From assembly GCF_015244675.1 (NCBI RefSeq), contig NZ_JABCQO010000006.1, positions 1-64,000 of the forward strand: a DNA stretch of 64,000 bases, given 5' to 3'. This DNA is from Gluconobacter cerevisiae (GTDB lineage Bacteria; Pseudomonadota; Alphaproteobacteria; Acetobacterales; Acetobacteraceae). Under the pieces are notes generated by a model. It saw nothing but the letters and a program-made list of their open reading frames with translations. It had not been told where the DNA came from and made no database searches. This document shows positions 1 through 8,634 of the stretch, in pieces; position 1 is the stretch's first letter, and the number at the start of each line of letters is the position of its first letter. The translations under genes were made by a program, and so were the position numbers.

Positions 1-48
1 CTTCAGGATCCCTATGATCTGCTCTTCCGTAAAGCGACTGCGCTTCAT
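1..48 (-). CDS. IS3-family transposase OrfA, N-terminal fragment (cut by window)
   Basis: The 16 codons visible on the minus strand read MKRSRFTEEQIIGILK. This is the characteristic start of the IS3-family OrfA helix-turn-helix protein (pfam HTH_Tnp_1), which binds the IS ends. The rest of the gene lies outside the window, so intactness cannot be judged. Confidence 0.75.
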   Translation of the reverse strand, partial: MKRSRFTEEQIIGILK

Positions 49-111
49 TCGTCCGTATCCTTCTCGATCGGACTCTACTTTAAAATGGTGACATTTCCGG
101 GGAGCACGTCA
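1..111 (-). mobile_element. Terminal part of an IS3-family insertion sequence (continues left of window)
   Basis: The complement of this stretch starts with TGACGTGCTCCCCGG at position 111, a TGA-type terminus usual for IS3-family elements. It then runs into the start of an orfA reading frame at 48. Only the 5' end of the element is inside the window. The exact terminus and the target duplication cannot be confirmed because the other end is missing. Confidence 0.6.
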
Positions 112-202
112 GGATAAAAACACTTTTAAAACATTAAATATGTGATATTTTAGGTTATAGTAACATGAATCTGATGAGGGAATATCATACCTCACTTAGA
201 GA

Positions 203-1594
203 ATGTTTTTCATCTTTACCGGTAAACTATATCCTGTGAGGCAATACGTGGCCAAGTCCGATCCTATCGTCCAGTTACCGGACGGTTTTTATCTCAATCG
301 CACACCTTTGCTCGCATTTGGTTTGTTGTGTTGTCTGTTCTCTCTATGGGGCTGCGCCATGAGCCTCAATGACGTGTTGATCGGGCAGTTCCGCAAAGCC
401 TTCATGCTGTCGGATTTTCAATCTGCCCTCGTGCAGTTTTCCTTTTACATCAGTTATTTTGTGCTGGGCATTCCAGCAGGTATGATTATTAAGAAATTCA
501 GCTACAAATGGTCCATCCAGTTGGGATTGTTCCTTTACCTTATCGGCTGTTGTCTGTTTTTTCCCGCAGCATATTTTGCGACATATCAGATATTCTTCGT
601 GGCTCTTTTTGTTGTTGCTGCCGGACTGGTCTTTATTGAAACCGCTGCCGATACTTACTGCACCCTGCTTGGCCCACCGGGCCGTGGAACGCATCGTCTG
701 AATTTTGCGAGTGCTTTCCAACCGATAGGCGCCATTCTGGGAGCCAGCATGGGGGCGTATCTAATTTTCAAGGAAAACGATCTTTCGCGTGAGCAGCTCT
801 CCGCCATGCCGGTTGCTCAGGCATGGCAGCATCAACTCGTTATGATCCACGCCACTCTTGAGCCCTATGTCTACATCCTGGGGGTTCTACTGGTCGTCAT
901 GATCGCCATTGGCGTCACGCGTTATCCAGCCTGCAAAGGGCGTGATCAGCAACGCAGTTATGAGCTCGATACTGCGGGTGCCCTCAAAAGGTTGTTTGCC
1001 AATAAACGCTTCGTCCTCGGTATTCTGACCCAGTTTCTATATGTCGGCGCACAGGTGGGCGTCTGGAGCTTCATTATCCGTCTTTCCATGAGACTGGGCC
1101 ACATTAACGAAAGACAGGCATCTGTTTACCTGATCGCGTCATTTTGTGCGTTTTTTGTTGGCAAGCTGGTGGCCAATTTCTTCATGCGGCACGCTCGTCC
1201 GGCGCGAGTTTTGCTCGTTTACAGTTTGCTCTGCATTATTGCACTAGGTTATGCGGTCATGGTGCATGACTTCACGGCTGTGTATGCAGCTATTCTCGTT
1301 AGCGGGCTGCTCGGTCCCTGCTGGCCAACGATCTATGGCCTGACCGTTGATGAACTGGGCCATGACCGCGCTTATGGCGGATCAATTCTGGTTATGAGCA
1401 TTAGTGGCGGTGGCATTCTTCCACTATTGCAAGGTTATATTTCAGATTCTACTGGTGGAAACATGCAACTTGCTTATGTCGTGCCGATGGGGTGTTTCTT
1501 CATGATTGCAATCTTCGCAGCGTACTGCATAAGAAATACGAATGAAGCAGAAAATCATACAGATGTGAACTCTGTTTTTCAAACAATTGATTAA
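203..1594 (+). CDS. MFS sugar:H+ symporter, FucP (L-fucose permease) family
   Basis: This 463-residue protein has about 12 hydrophobic segments and belongs to the FHS (fucose-galactose-gluconate-H+) branch of the major facilitator superfamily, in the inner membrane. Family landmarks include a first helix with LNDVL followed by QF, which keeps the Asp that couples protons in FucP. The fourth helix has FIETAAD, keeping the conserved Glu, and is followed by a Gly-Pro-rich loop and a RLNFASAFQPIGA segment. The ATG at 203 gives an N-terminus longer than usual. A GTG at 236 is an alternative start, and neither has a strong ribosome-binding site. The sugar is unknown. The gene stands alone between an IS3 end and an IS3 remnant, so it may lie on transferred DNA. 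Confidence 0.85.
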   Translation: MFFIFTGKLYPVRQYVAKSDPIVQLPDGFYLNRTPLLAFGLLCCLFSLWGCAMSLNDVLIGQFRKAFMLSDFQSALVQFSFYISYFVLGIPAGMIIKKFSYKWSIQLGLFLYLIGCCLFFPAAYFATYQIFFVALFVVAAGLVFIETAADTYCTLLGPPGRGTHRLNFASAFQPIGAILGASMGAYLIFKENDLSREQLSAMPVAQAWQHQLVMIHATLEPYVYILGVLLVVMIAIGVTRYPACKGRDQQRSYELDTAGALKRLFANKRFVLGILTQFLYVGAQVGVWSFIIRLSMRLGHINERQASVYLIASFCAFFVGKLVANFFMRHARPARVLLVYSLLCIIALGYAVMVHDFTAVYAAILVSGLLGPCWPTIYGLTVDELGHDRAYGGSILVMSISGGGILPLLQGYISDSTGGNMQLAYVVPMGCFFMIAIFAAYCIRNTNEAENHTDVNSVFQTID

Positions 1595-1626
1595 GATAAA
1601 ATTCGCTTTGAGAGAAAGTGGGTTTT

Positions 1627-1823
1627 ATGGGTAAAGCAACGTGCAAGACGTATGCGGAGGAGGCAAATCACGGGTTGCCCCGAAGGTGATCCGTGAAGAG
1701 CTGATGTTGGTGGATCTGGTGTCGAAACATGGCTTGCAGCAGATGATGATCGCGCAGTTGCAGGCATGGCAGCGATTTTCTCAAGCACAACGAGGCTTTC
1801 ACATTTCGGGGTGCTTTCAATAG
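1627..1823 (+). pseudogene. Decayed IS3-family orfA (frameshifted)
   Basis: The ATG at 1627 opens with MGKATCKTYAEE. After a one-base frame change near 1660 the reading continues KSRVAPKVIREELMLVDL and then VSKHGLQQMMIAQ. Together these resemble the helix-turn-helix half of an IS3-family OrfA (canonical KHGVHQTMIA). Beyond about 1790 the similarity fades, and no orfB follows. It is a remnant without expected function. Confidence 0.7.
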
Positions 1824-1863
1824 GTTGTGCGAAGCTACGAAATCTTTGTGGGCGCTTAGTGCA

Positions 1864-2184
1864 TTATTCGTGGTTGGATATTTTCATTAAGATGAGGCCA
1901 CAAACTATGAAGATTGCAGCTAAAGCTCTGGTCAGGGTGAACGCTTCTCCCAAGATAAATATCCCGACTAAAAATGCCCCGATTGCGCCTATTCCTGTCC
2001 AAACCGCGTAAGCCGTTCCCAGAGGCAAAGACTTCATAGCCAGAGAAAGTAGACCGAAACTAATCAACATCCCCACAAACGTGACTATGGAAGGCCAGAG
2101 CTTTGAAAACCTATCTGACTGTTTCATGGCAAAGGCTCAGATTACCTCGAAAGCACCAGCAACGATAAGAACAATTCAGTTCAT
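1864..2184 (-). pseudogene. gdx: Small multidrug resistance (Gdx/SugE guanidinium exporter) gene with TGA at two Trp codons
   Basis: From the ATG at 2184 the minus strand encodes a full-length SMR protein of 106 residues, except that codons 3 (2176-2178) and 16 (2137-2139) are TGA. In Gdx/SugE proteins these positions are Trp (start M-x-W-I, then E-V-x-W). The essential membrane Glu sits between them in FEVI. The part after the second TGA is well conserved: four-helix pattern, LPLGTAYAVWTGIGA signature and GE in the last loop, with Trp there encoded by ordinary TGG. A translation starting at the ATG at 2127 would give only 87 residues and would lack helix 1 and the catalytic Glu. The gene is probably inactivated by two G-to-A changes. 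It lies 27 bp downstream of the argO-like gene on the same strand. Confidence 0.75.
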
Positions 2185-2211
2185 AGAGATTTTCCAGCAT
2201 TTTTAAGAAAT

Positions 2212-2829
2212 TCAGAGAGCCCGTCGGAGCAAAAGAGTTGCGAGGAAGAGCATCACACACCCGATAACAAGATCTAAAATCTTCCAGGATTTTGGTGTGG
2301 CAAACATTGGCTGCAAAAAACGTGCGCCATATCCTAACGCTCCAAACCACAAAAAACTCGCTGATGCCGCCCCAACTGCAAAAAAAGATCTGAGATGGAG
2401 CGGTTGCGCTGTGGAGGCCGTGCCCATCAAAAGCATCGTATCGAGATAGACATGCGGGTTAAGCCAGGTGAATGCTGCTACGGAGGTCAATGCTCTTGAT
2501 AAAGAGACGGGCCCGCCTTCAGTCACTGTCATGCTCTCAGAAAGTGTGGCCTGTCGTAGCGCTTTGATGCCGTACCAAAACAGAAATCCGGCGCCAGCAA
2601 GGGTAAATCCTTTTGCGACGTGTGGCAGTGAGACGAGTAGAGCGCCCATTCCACTTACTCCTGCTATAACCAGGATAGCGTCTGAAAAGCCGCAGAAAAG
2701 AACGATTGGACCGACATATTCGTTCTTCAAACCCTGTCGAAGAACGAACAGATTTTGAGCGCCAATAGCGACAATCAGCGAGGCAGAAAGCGCAAATCCG
2801 GACAAAAAACTGATAATGAAAGGCATCAT
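2212..2829 (-). CDS. argO: LysE/ArgO-family amino-acid exporter
   Basis: This 205-residue inner-membrane protein has about six hydrophobic segments. The LysE/ArgO hallmark GAQNLFVLRQGL lies near residue 22, and TWLNPHVYLDT near residue 120. The family exports basic amino acids such as arginine and lysine to prevent toxic accumulation. It is divergently paired with an ArgP-like LysR regulator 73 bp away, the arrangement seen for argO/argP and lysE/lysG, which supports the call. The exported amino acid (Arg, Lys or another) cannot be set from the sequence. Two adjacent ATGs (2829 and 2826) are both possible starts. Confidence 0.85.
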   Translation of the reverse strand: MMPFIISFLSGFALSASLIVAIGAQNLFVLRQGLKNEYVGPIVLFCGFSDAILVIAGVSGMGALLVSLPHVAKGFTLAGAGFLFWYGIKALRQATLSESMTVTEGGPVSLSRALTSVAAFTWLNPHVYLDTMLLMGTASTAQPLHLRSFFAVGAASASFLWFGALGYGARFLQPMFATPKSWKILDLVIGCVMLFLATLLLRRAL

Positions 2830-2850
2830 TCAGCTTGTTTACGCAGCACA

Positions 2851-2904
2851 ATCAATGAAGGAAAACTTGTTTTTCTTATCCTGATAAAGCAATCCTTCAT
2901 TGAT
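2851..2904. promoter_or_regulatory. Perfect 12-bp inverted repeat between argO-like and argP-like genes
   Basis: The arms are ATCAATGAAGGA at 2851-2862 and its exact complement TCCTTCATTGAT at 2893-2904, separated by 30 bp that include an AT-rich stretch. The right arm runs into the ATG of the LysR gene at 2903. Placement suggests an operator for the divergent regulator, or an RNA hairpin hiding its start codon. Either reading is inference. Confidence 0.5.
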
Positions 2905-3823
2905 GTTGGACTATAACGCTCTTATGGCCGTCAGTGCTGTTATCCGAGAAGGCTCTTTTGAGGGTGCGGCGAGGAAATTGAATATTACGGCTTCTGCCGT
3001 TTCTCAACGCATCAGAGGATACGAAGACCGGCTGGGTGCTCTGCTAGTTATCCGGGGACAGCCATGCAGACCAACAGACCTGGGGCAGGCTCTGGTAACT
3101 CATCTGGACAAAGTCTGTTTGCTCGAGGCGGAAATTCCTCATCTTTCGCACGCGTCAGGCTTTTTGTTGCAATCCGAGATTACTCTCAGAATTGCCGTAA
3201 ACGCGGACAGTCTTGCAACGTGGTTTCCAGGGGCCATCTCGCGCTTTGCAACAGAAACAGCCATTTGTCTGGACCTTCTCGTCGAAGACGAGACCTGTAC
3301 AGCAGATCGTCTTCGGGCAGGCGAGGTCACAGCCGCGATTACGGCCCAAGCGGAGCCGATTCCAGGATACAAGTCCGTCCATTTAGGGAAGATGCAATAT
3401 GTTGCCTGTGCCACTCCTGATTTTGCAGCAAGCTACTTCAGTAACGGAGGAACAGTAGCCGAGTTTAGGGATGCACCCTGTATATGCTTTGACCGAGACG
3501 ACGCTCTGGAAGCGCGATGGTTGTATGATCTTCACAAAATCGCTCTGCCATCACGGATACATTACATTCCTTCGACGCAGGGCTTCCTTGATTTTACACT
3601 CAAGAATGTCGGGTGGGGGTTACAGCCGCTCGCCCTGGTGGATAAATATCTGTCTCAGGGTAATCTGATCGAGGTTATTCCTGATCATCGGATTACTGTT
3701 GACCTTTATTGGGTTATACCAAGAATGAATAGTAAATTATTGAATGATCTCACTATTCACTTAAAAAACGAATGTGTGAAACATTTTTGGTTCGATAGAA
3801 GCGTAGGGAATTATACCGTTTGA
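2903..3823 (+). CDS. argP: LysR-family regulator, ArgP/LysG type
   Basis: The protein has 306 residues. It starts LDYNALMAVSAVIREGSFEGAA and has a helix-turn-helix with ITASAVSQRIRGYEDRLG, which is the ArgP/IciA/LysG pattern (canonical ITQSAVSQRIKQLE). The C-terminal two thirds fit the periplasmic-binding-like effector domain. The protein is expected to sense a basic amino acid and to activate the divergent exporter gene. The ATG at 2903 was chosen over a TTG one codon upstream. The start codon overlaps the right arm of a 12-bp inverted repeat, so autoregulation is plausible. Confidence 0.85.
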   Translation: MLDYNALMAVSAVIREGSFEGAARKLNITASAVSQRIRGYEDRLGALLVIRGQPCRPTDLGQALVTHLDKVCLLEAEIPHLSHASGFLLQSEITLRIAVNADSLATWFPGAISRFATETAICLDLLVEDETCTADRLRAGEVTAAITAQAEPIPGYKSVHLGKMQYVACATPDFAASYFSNGGTVAEFRDAPCICFDRDDALEARWLYDLHKIALPSRIHYIPSTQGFLDFTLKNVGWGLQPLALVDKYLSQGNLIEVIPDHRITVDLYWVIPRMNSKLLNDLTIHLKNECVKHFWFDRSVGNYTV

Positions 3824-4095
3824 ATATATTTGTTTTTTTGACGTGAATAATTTAGATGCGAGGTATTGCTAGAATCCGTTACTATACATCTGTTTGATGT
3901 TTTTTACTCTGCTGACGTCACACATTCGTCGGGCAGAACCCTAGCAATCTGGGGCAGAATTTCTTCTGTCAGCATCTTTTGGGAAAAGGAAATCCCAGCC
4001 AAGGCGCTTGAGCCTGACGAAATTTCCTTGGGATATTGGTCTGTAAAAAGACTCCAAACCAGAGTCGAAACAATCGACGCTTAGATATTCCGACG

Positions 4096-4938
4096 TTACG
4101 TCCAGGAGGGAATGATGGCTCCGTGATAGGCTTCAAGCAGCTTGGTGCGGACATTGGGTTTTTGAAAAGCGCTCACCAGTGGCTGAACCCAGTTGGCATG
4201 GGCATCGGGCTCGTTTACGGCAATGAAATTGATGTAGGGATTGTTGTCCATACTCTCACGGGCGAGACGTTCCGATTTGAGATCGATCCCGGCTTTGTAA
4301 GCCCATTCCGTAATCACTACGCCAGCATCCAGATCTGGCAGAGACCGCGCCAGAACAGGATCATCCAGTTCCTTGATCGTCAGGTTTTTTGGATTTTCGG
4401 AGATGTCGATTGCGGTTGGCATTTCGCCTGCGTCAGATGAAATCTTCAGCAGTCCGAGAGATTGCAAGAGTTTAAGCGCGCGTCCTTCGTTCGTAGGGTC
4501 CGCAGGAACGCCGATCGTTGCACCATCAGGAATTGTGGAGAGTGTTTTCCATTTTTTCGAATAAAAGCCGATCGGTGCGAAGTAGGTGTTTCCAACAGGC
4601 ACGATATGAGATCCAAGCGCGGTATTCTGGGCTTGAAGGTAAGGGCCGTGTTGAAATGCGTTGGCGTCCAGATCTTCTGCCGCAAGGGCTGCGTTGATCG
4701 GATTCCCTTCAGAAAAAGTGACGACTTCGATGGTCAAGCCTGTCGTGCGGGCATTTTCCTGAACAATACGCCAGATATCCTCGTCTTCTCCTGACAGGAT
4801 ACCGACCCGTACAGGCTTTGCTTGCGCGTTTGCGGATGGACCAATGAGCGATGTGGCAGCGAGGAGCGTGAGTAGGCTGCGACGCCCCAGAGAAATACCG
4901 GGCGCGGACTGTTTCTGGCTTGGAAGGCGATTACGCAT
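4096..4938 (-). CDS. metQ: MetQ/NlpA-family methionine-type ABC substrate-binding protein
   Basis: The 280-residue protein belongs to the NlpA/MetQ family of periplasmic binding proteins for D/L-methionine and related compounds. Visible signatures are VRVGILSGEDEDIW at the mature start, FSEGNPINAALAAEDLDANAFQH, PIGFYSKKWKTL and VPADPTNEGRALKLL. The leader has GRRSLLTLL followed by a hydrophobic stretch and ANAQA, and no Cys lipobox is visible. Export as a soluble, possibly Tat-dependent protein is therefore inferred, unlike lipoprotein MetQ of E. coli. The start ATG at 4938 overlaps the stop of the upstream oxygenase gene by 8 nt (ATGCGTAA), suggesting translational coupling. The matching ATPase and permease are encoded on the other strand at 8.6-10.1 kb. 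Confidence 0.85.
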   Translation of the reverse strand: MRNRLPSQKQSAPGISLGRRSLLTLLAATSLIGPSANAQAKPVRVGILSGEDEDIWRIVQENARTTGLTIEVVTFSEGNPINAALAAEDLDANAFQHGPYLQAQNTALGSHIVPVGNTYFAPIGFYSKKWKTLSTIPDGATIGVPADPTNEGRALKLLQSLGLLKISSDAGEMPTAIDISENPKNLTIKELDDPVLARSLPDLDAGVVITEWAYKAGIDLKSERLARESMDNNPYINFIAVNEPDAHANWVQPLVSAFQKPNVRTKLLEAYHGAIIPSWT

Positions 4939-6043
4939 GGTGCAGGGCTTTCGAGGGAACGGCAGAGAAAAGATCACTGTGATGTCGGGCCGCGACATCT
5001 GGATGGGAGCGCAGCCGCCCTTTGAGTGTGTTCTGTCCGATCTGGGAAAAGAGAGGATTGTTGGGGTCCTGCGTGATCCCGCTGCTGGAGCTTGCCAAGG
5101 CGTCGGGTAGCGGGAGGATTGGCATCGTTGCGTCGAGTTGTGCCCCAAGGAAAAAGGCTGCGGAAAGCCTGTCCCGCCCTGAGTTCGGGCTGACGACACG
5201 ATGAACCGCAGCCTTGAAATATCCGCTTGTGGCGACTTCCAGCAATTCGCCGATGTTGACGATGAACGTCTCCGGCTGGGGTGGTGCCTGAAGCCACTCA
5301 CCGTTTGCCAGTTCCACTTCCAGTCCGCCCTCATTGTCCTGAAGGATGAGCGAGAGGAGGTCGCTGTCTTTATGAGCGCCCACGCCCTGCCTTTCTCCCT
5401 CCCCCTGATGGCCGGGATAATGGATGAGTTTCAAAAGCTGATAAGGCGTATTGCTGACGACGGGATGAAAAGCGTTCGCTGCTTGACCTAGAGATAAAGC
5501 AAGCGCTTCTAACAGGCGCCTGAGGACATTCAGAACCTGCTCCTGCCATGACAGAACAATTATCTTGAGTTGTGGAAGTGTGTCTGGCCATTGGTTGGGT
5601 CCCTGAAGGCGCAGGTAAGCTGGCTTGTCCTTCAGATCTTCCACGATGGCTCGTTCGGGGCCGATATCGAGTTGCTCCCGCCAATCTGCTTTGCCGCGTG
5701 TGATCTCTCGGCCTGCATGATTATACCCTCTGAAATGTGGAGAATTAACCATAGAAATACGTTCTTTTTGCGTCATCGGCAGAGAGAAAAACCTGGTCGC
5801 CTGTGCCATGAGATCGGTATTCAGATCAGCCGAAATTCCATGGCCTTTCAGGTAAAAGAAGCCATATTCGTGGGCAGCGTTGCGCAGAGATGCAAGGAAA
5901 ATCTCGTCTGGCGCCTGATGATCCTGCCACTGGGACAGGTCGATGGTGGGTAGAGAAAGAGTGCTCTGCGTCATACACGTAACCACTTTCGGCTCTGAAT
6001 TTTTTGCCCTTGGAACCCCTTTTTCAGCAGATTCCAAGGTCAT
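4931..6043 (-). CDS. 2-oxoglutarate/Fe(II) oxygenase, isopenicillin N synthase-like
   Basis: This cytosolic non-haem iron oxygenase has the N-terminal DIOX_N part (LPTIDLSQW, FFYLKGHGI) and a C-terminal double-stranded beta-helix. Counting from the inner Met at 5974, the iron ligands are H201 and D203 in GAHKDSD and H258 in AVHRV. The 2OG-anchoring RxS is R269/S271. The gene has two candidate starts: 6043 (370 aa, AGGA just upstream) and 5974 (347 aa, closer to family length). It is translationally coupled to metQ and divergent from a TonB receptor-metNI operon. It may therefore oxidise the compound imported by that system, but the substrate is unknown. Confidence 0.8.
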   Translation of the reverse strand: MTLESAEKGVPRAKNSEPKVVTCMTQSTLSLPTIDLSQWQDHQAPDEIFLASLRNAAHEYGFFYLKGHGISADLNTDLMAQATRFFSLPMTQKERISMVNSPHFRGYNHAGREITRGKADWREQLDIGPERAIVEDLKDKPAYLRLQGPNQWPDTLPQLKIIVLSWQEQVLNVLRRLLEALALSLGQAANAFHPVVSNTPYQLLKLIHYPGHQGEGERQGVGAHKDSDLLSLILQDNEGGLEVELANGEWLQAPPQPETFIVNIGELLEVATSGYFKAAVHRVVSPNSGRDRLSAAFFLGAQLDATMPILPLPDALASSSSGITQDPNNPLFSQIGQNTLKGRLRSHPDVAARHHSDLFSAVPSKALHHA

Positions 6044-6163
6044 GCGTCCTCATATAACCCTCCATAAAACGCGATATATATTAAATCCACATCAATGTTA
6101 TGTTTGACTCAAAAAACACTATGAAATAATCAACAAAACACAAATCTTCTTGAAAGAACTTTT

Positions 6164-8632
6164 ATGCGTAGTGGTTATGTCCTGGCGCCACTTCTTGTTG
6201 GCCTTTCGTTTTCCGGGACCTTTCCGGGGGCTGTCGCGGCCGAAAATACTTCGGGTCAGGATAGTACCGGCGTGAAAAAACAGTCCAGAAAAGAGACTGT
6301 GGTCAAAAAAAACGTGCCTGTCGTCAGGACAGAACAGGCTGTGGCTGACGAACCGGAGCAGGTCATCGTGACGGGTACGCGCGATCCCTCCCAAACGGCG
6401 GCACGCAGCATCAGCCCCATTACGATCATTGGGGGCAACCAGCTTAGGGCGACAGGCATGACGGACATCCGGGAGGCGCTGGTCCAGCTTTCTCCCTCCA
6501 TCAGCCGTGAAGTCAATGGATCGGATCAGGGATCGGTCGTAGATGCGCTAAGTCTTCGGGGACTAAATGCCGATCAAACCCTGGTGCTGGTGAATGGCAA
6601 AAGACGGCATACGACAGCCGCCATTGCGGTGGATGCGTCTTCACAGCAGGGAACGACCCCTGTCGATCTGGATATGATCCCGATTTCTGCAGTCGATCAC
6701 ATTGAGATCCTGCAGGATGGTGCGGCTGCTCAGTATGGATCGGACGCGATCGCGGGCGTGATCAACGTCATTCTGAAATCCAACAATCACGGCATCCATC
6801 TTCAAGCTGTCAATGGCGGTTATGCTGCAGGAGATGGCTTTACGACCGGTGAAAACCTGAATGCAGGTTTCAAGCTGGGTCATCGTGGATTCCTGAATCT
6901 CAGTGCGGAATTCAAACATCAGGATCGCACCCAGAGAACGGGGATTGATCCCCGGACCGGTAAAAATAACGATCTGGCAACGGGGCAGCCTCAGGTGACG
7001 CGTGAGTCCATCGAAACGAATTTCGGCTATCATGTGACGGATGCCATAGAGCTTTATGGTTTTGGAACATTCACGCACCGCGATGCCGAACGTTGGGCTT
7101 TTCTGCGTGCTCCGAGCACCACTGCGGCTGACGGGCTTTCCGGGATGTATCCGAACGGGTTTGAACCCGTCGAAACAATGCCTGAGAATGATTATGGCTT
7201 CACGCTCGGTTTTCGAGGAAAACGACTTTACGGTTTTGACTGGGATCTGAGTTCCACGATCGGTGGAGACCACGACACGCTGGGGGATTATAATTCCGCC
7301 AACGCAGACGCTTATAAAGAGACAGGATATTCCCCGTCGCGTTTCTTTCTTGGCAGTTACTCCAACCAGCAATGGACGAACAATCTCGATATTCGGCGCG
7401 GCGTAGATCTGCCGTTTCTGTATAGCCCCTTGAATATCGCATTTGGTGGCGAATATCGCCGCGATACCTATTCCATAGGAGCGGGAGAACCGTTGTCGTA
7501 TTACCTGAGCGGTGCACAGGGATATCAGGGCGAAACGCCTCAGGATGCTGTCAACGCAGCCAGGCACGTCGCAGCAGCCTATGTTGATTTCTCGACGCAA
7601 ATCGTCAAACGCTGGCGGGTGGATCTTGCTGGACGGTTTGAGCACTATGACGACGTCGGAAATGCGCGGACGGGAAAGATCTCCACGCGATATGACATCA
7701 ACCGTTTCATCGGATTTCGCGGTACCGCCAGCACCGGCTTTCGTGCTCCGACCCTTGCGGAACAGAATTTTGCGGCTTTCATCTCCAGTCCGAATTATGC
7801 CACCGGACAGATTGCGGCCAATTCGCCCGCTGCGCGTGCTTTGGGATCGCCTGGCCTCAGGCCGGAGACATCCACCAATTTCAGTGCGGGTATGATCCTG
7901 AATCCATTGCCTCGGCTTCATATTAATGTCGACGGTTATACAATCTACATCAAGCACCGGATCGTTGATGGAGGGTACGCTTCAGGTGCCCGGGCTGTAG
8001 AAGCCTATGCCGCAGCAGGCGTGGATACTTCCGGTTTCGCCGGCGATGAAACTGCGGTCAGTACAAATTACTTCACGAATGGCGCCAGTACCCGTACGAC
8101 CGGCCTTGATATCACGGCACGTTATTCTTCGGACTTTGGGCGTTATGGGAAAGTGGACTGGGATGCCGCCGTCAATTTCAACCATACCAATGTCAAAAAC
8201 ATTGCGCGGACTGGGGAGGGGGCTCCGGTTCTGAACGCTCAGCAGATCAGTTTGATGTCAACGGAAAACCCGTCCAACAAGCTGATTTTTGGAGGGATAT
8301 GGCGTCAGGGGAAATGGACGGTCGCTGTCCACGAAATCCGGTATGGTCATACAACGTCCAACCTGACATTCGTTTCGGGAAGCAATGCTTTTTCGACAAC
8401 GGATTTTTATCATCAGATTAACCGCCCGCGCTTCGTGACCAATCTTGAAGTCGGTTATCAGGTTCTGCCTCAGCTTCATCTGGCGCTGGGCGGCAACAAT
8501 GTCGGGAATGCCCATCCCAGCCGTGTGCCGTCCTTTACGGCAGATTATAACAACAATCTCTACGACACACTTAGTCAGCAGCTTTCCGAAGAGGGTGGTT
8601 TTTACTATCTTCGCGCTGATCTTTCTCTTTGA
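6164..8632 (+). CDS. TonB-dependent outer-membrane receptor
   Basis: The 822-residue protein starts with a signal peptide (hydrophobic core LAPLLVGLSF, cleavage near AVAA-EN). A TonB-box-like EQVIVTGT lies near residue 65. The plug domain follows, with DALSLRGLNADQTLVLVNGKR and the conserved IEILQDGAAAQYGSDAIAG. A long barrel completes the protein, with FIGFRGTASTGFRAPTLAEQ typical of TonB receptors. The C-terminus ends RADLSL rather than the usual terminal Phe. It overlaps or abuts metN, so receptor and inner-membrane ABC proteins appear to be co-transcribed. This suggests energy-driven uptake of a scarce methionine-like or organosulfur compound across both membranes. The ligand is not identifiable. 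Confidence 0.88.
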   Translation: MRSGYVLAPLLVGLSFSGTFPGAVAAENTSGQDSTGVKKQSRKETVVKKNVPVVRTEQAVADEPEQVIVTGTRDPSQTAARSISPITIIGGNQLRATGMTDIREALVQLSPSISREVNGSDQGSVVDALSLRGLNADQTLVLVNGKRRHTTAAIAVDASSQQGTTPVDLDMIPISAVDHIEILQDGAAAQYGSDAIAGVINVILKSNNHGIHLQAVNGGYAAGDGFTTGENLNAGFKLGHRGFLNLSAEFKHQDRTQRTGIDPRTGKNNDLATGQPQVTRESIETNFGYHVTDAIELYGFGTFTHRDAERWAFLRAPSTTAADGLSGMYPNGFEPVETMPENDYGFTLGFRGKRLYGFDWDLSSTIGGDHDTLGDYNSANADAYKETGYSPSRFFLGSYSNQQWTNNLDIRRGVDLPFLYSPLNIAFGGEYRRDTYSIGAGEPLSYYLSGAQGYQGETPQDAVNAARHVAAAYVDFSTQIVKRWRVDLAGRFEHYDDVGNARTGKISTRYDINRFIGFRGTASTGFRAPTLAEQNFAAFISSPNYATGQIAANSPAARALGSPGLRPETSTNFSAGMILNPLPRLHINVDGYTIYIKHRIVDGGYASGARAVEAYAAAGVDTSGFAGDETAVSTNYFTNGASTRTTGLDITARYSSDFGRYGKVDWDAAVNFNHTNVKNIARTGEGAPVLNAQQISLMSTENPSNKLIFGGIWRQGKWTVAVHEIRYGHTTSNLTFVSGSNAFSTTDFYHQINRPRFVTNLEVGYQVLPQLHLALGGNNVGNAHPSRVPSFTADYNNNLYDTLSQQLSEEGGFYYLRADLSL

Positions 8633-8634
8633 AT

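Noticed and set aside
3904-4080. 58-codon open stretch on the minus strand after metQ
   Set aside because: It reads protein-like but has no ATG/GTG start near its beginning, no ribosome-binding site and no recognisable family. It may be a relic.
6641-7957. 438-codon open frame antisense to the first TonB receptor
   Set aside because: The composition is that of a shadow frame (Arg/Ile rich, no domain pattern), while the plus strand carries a complete receptor with signal peptide and plug motifs.
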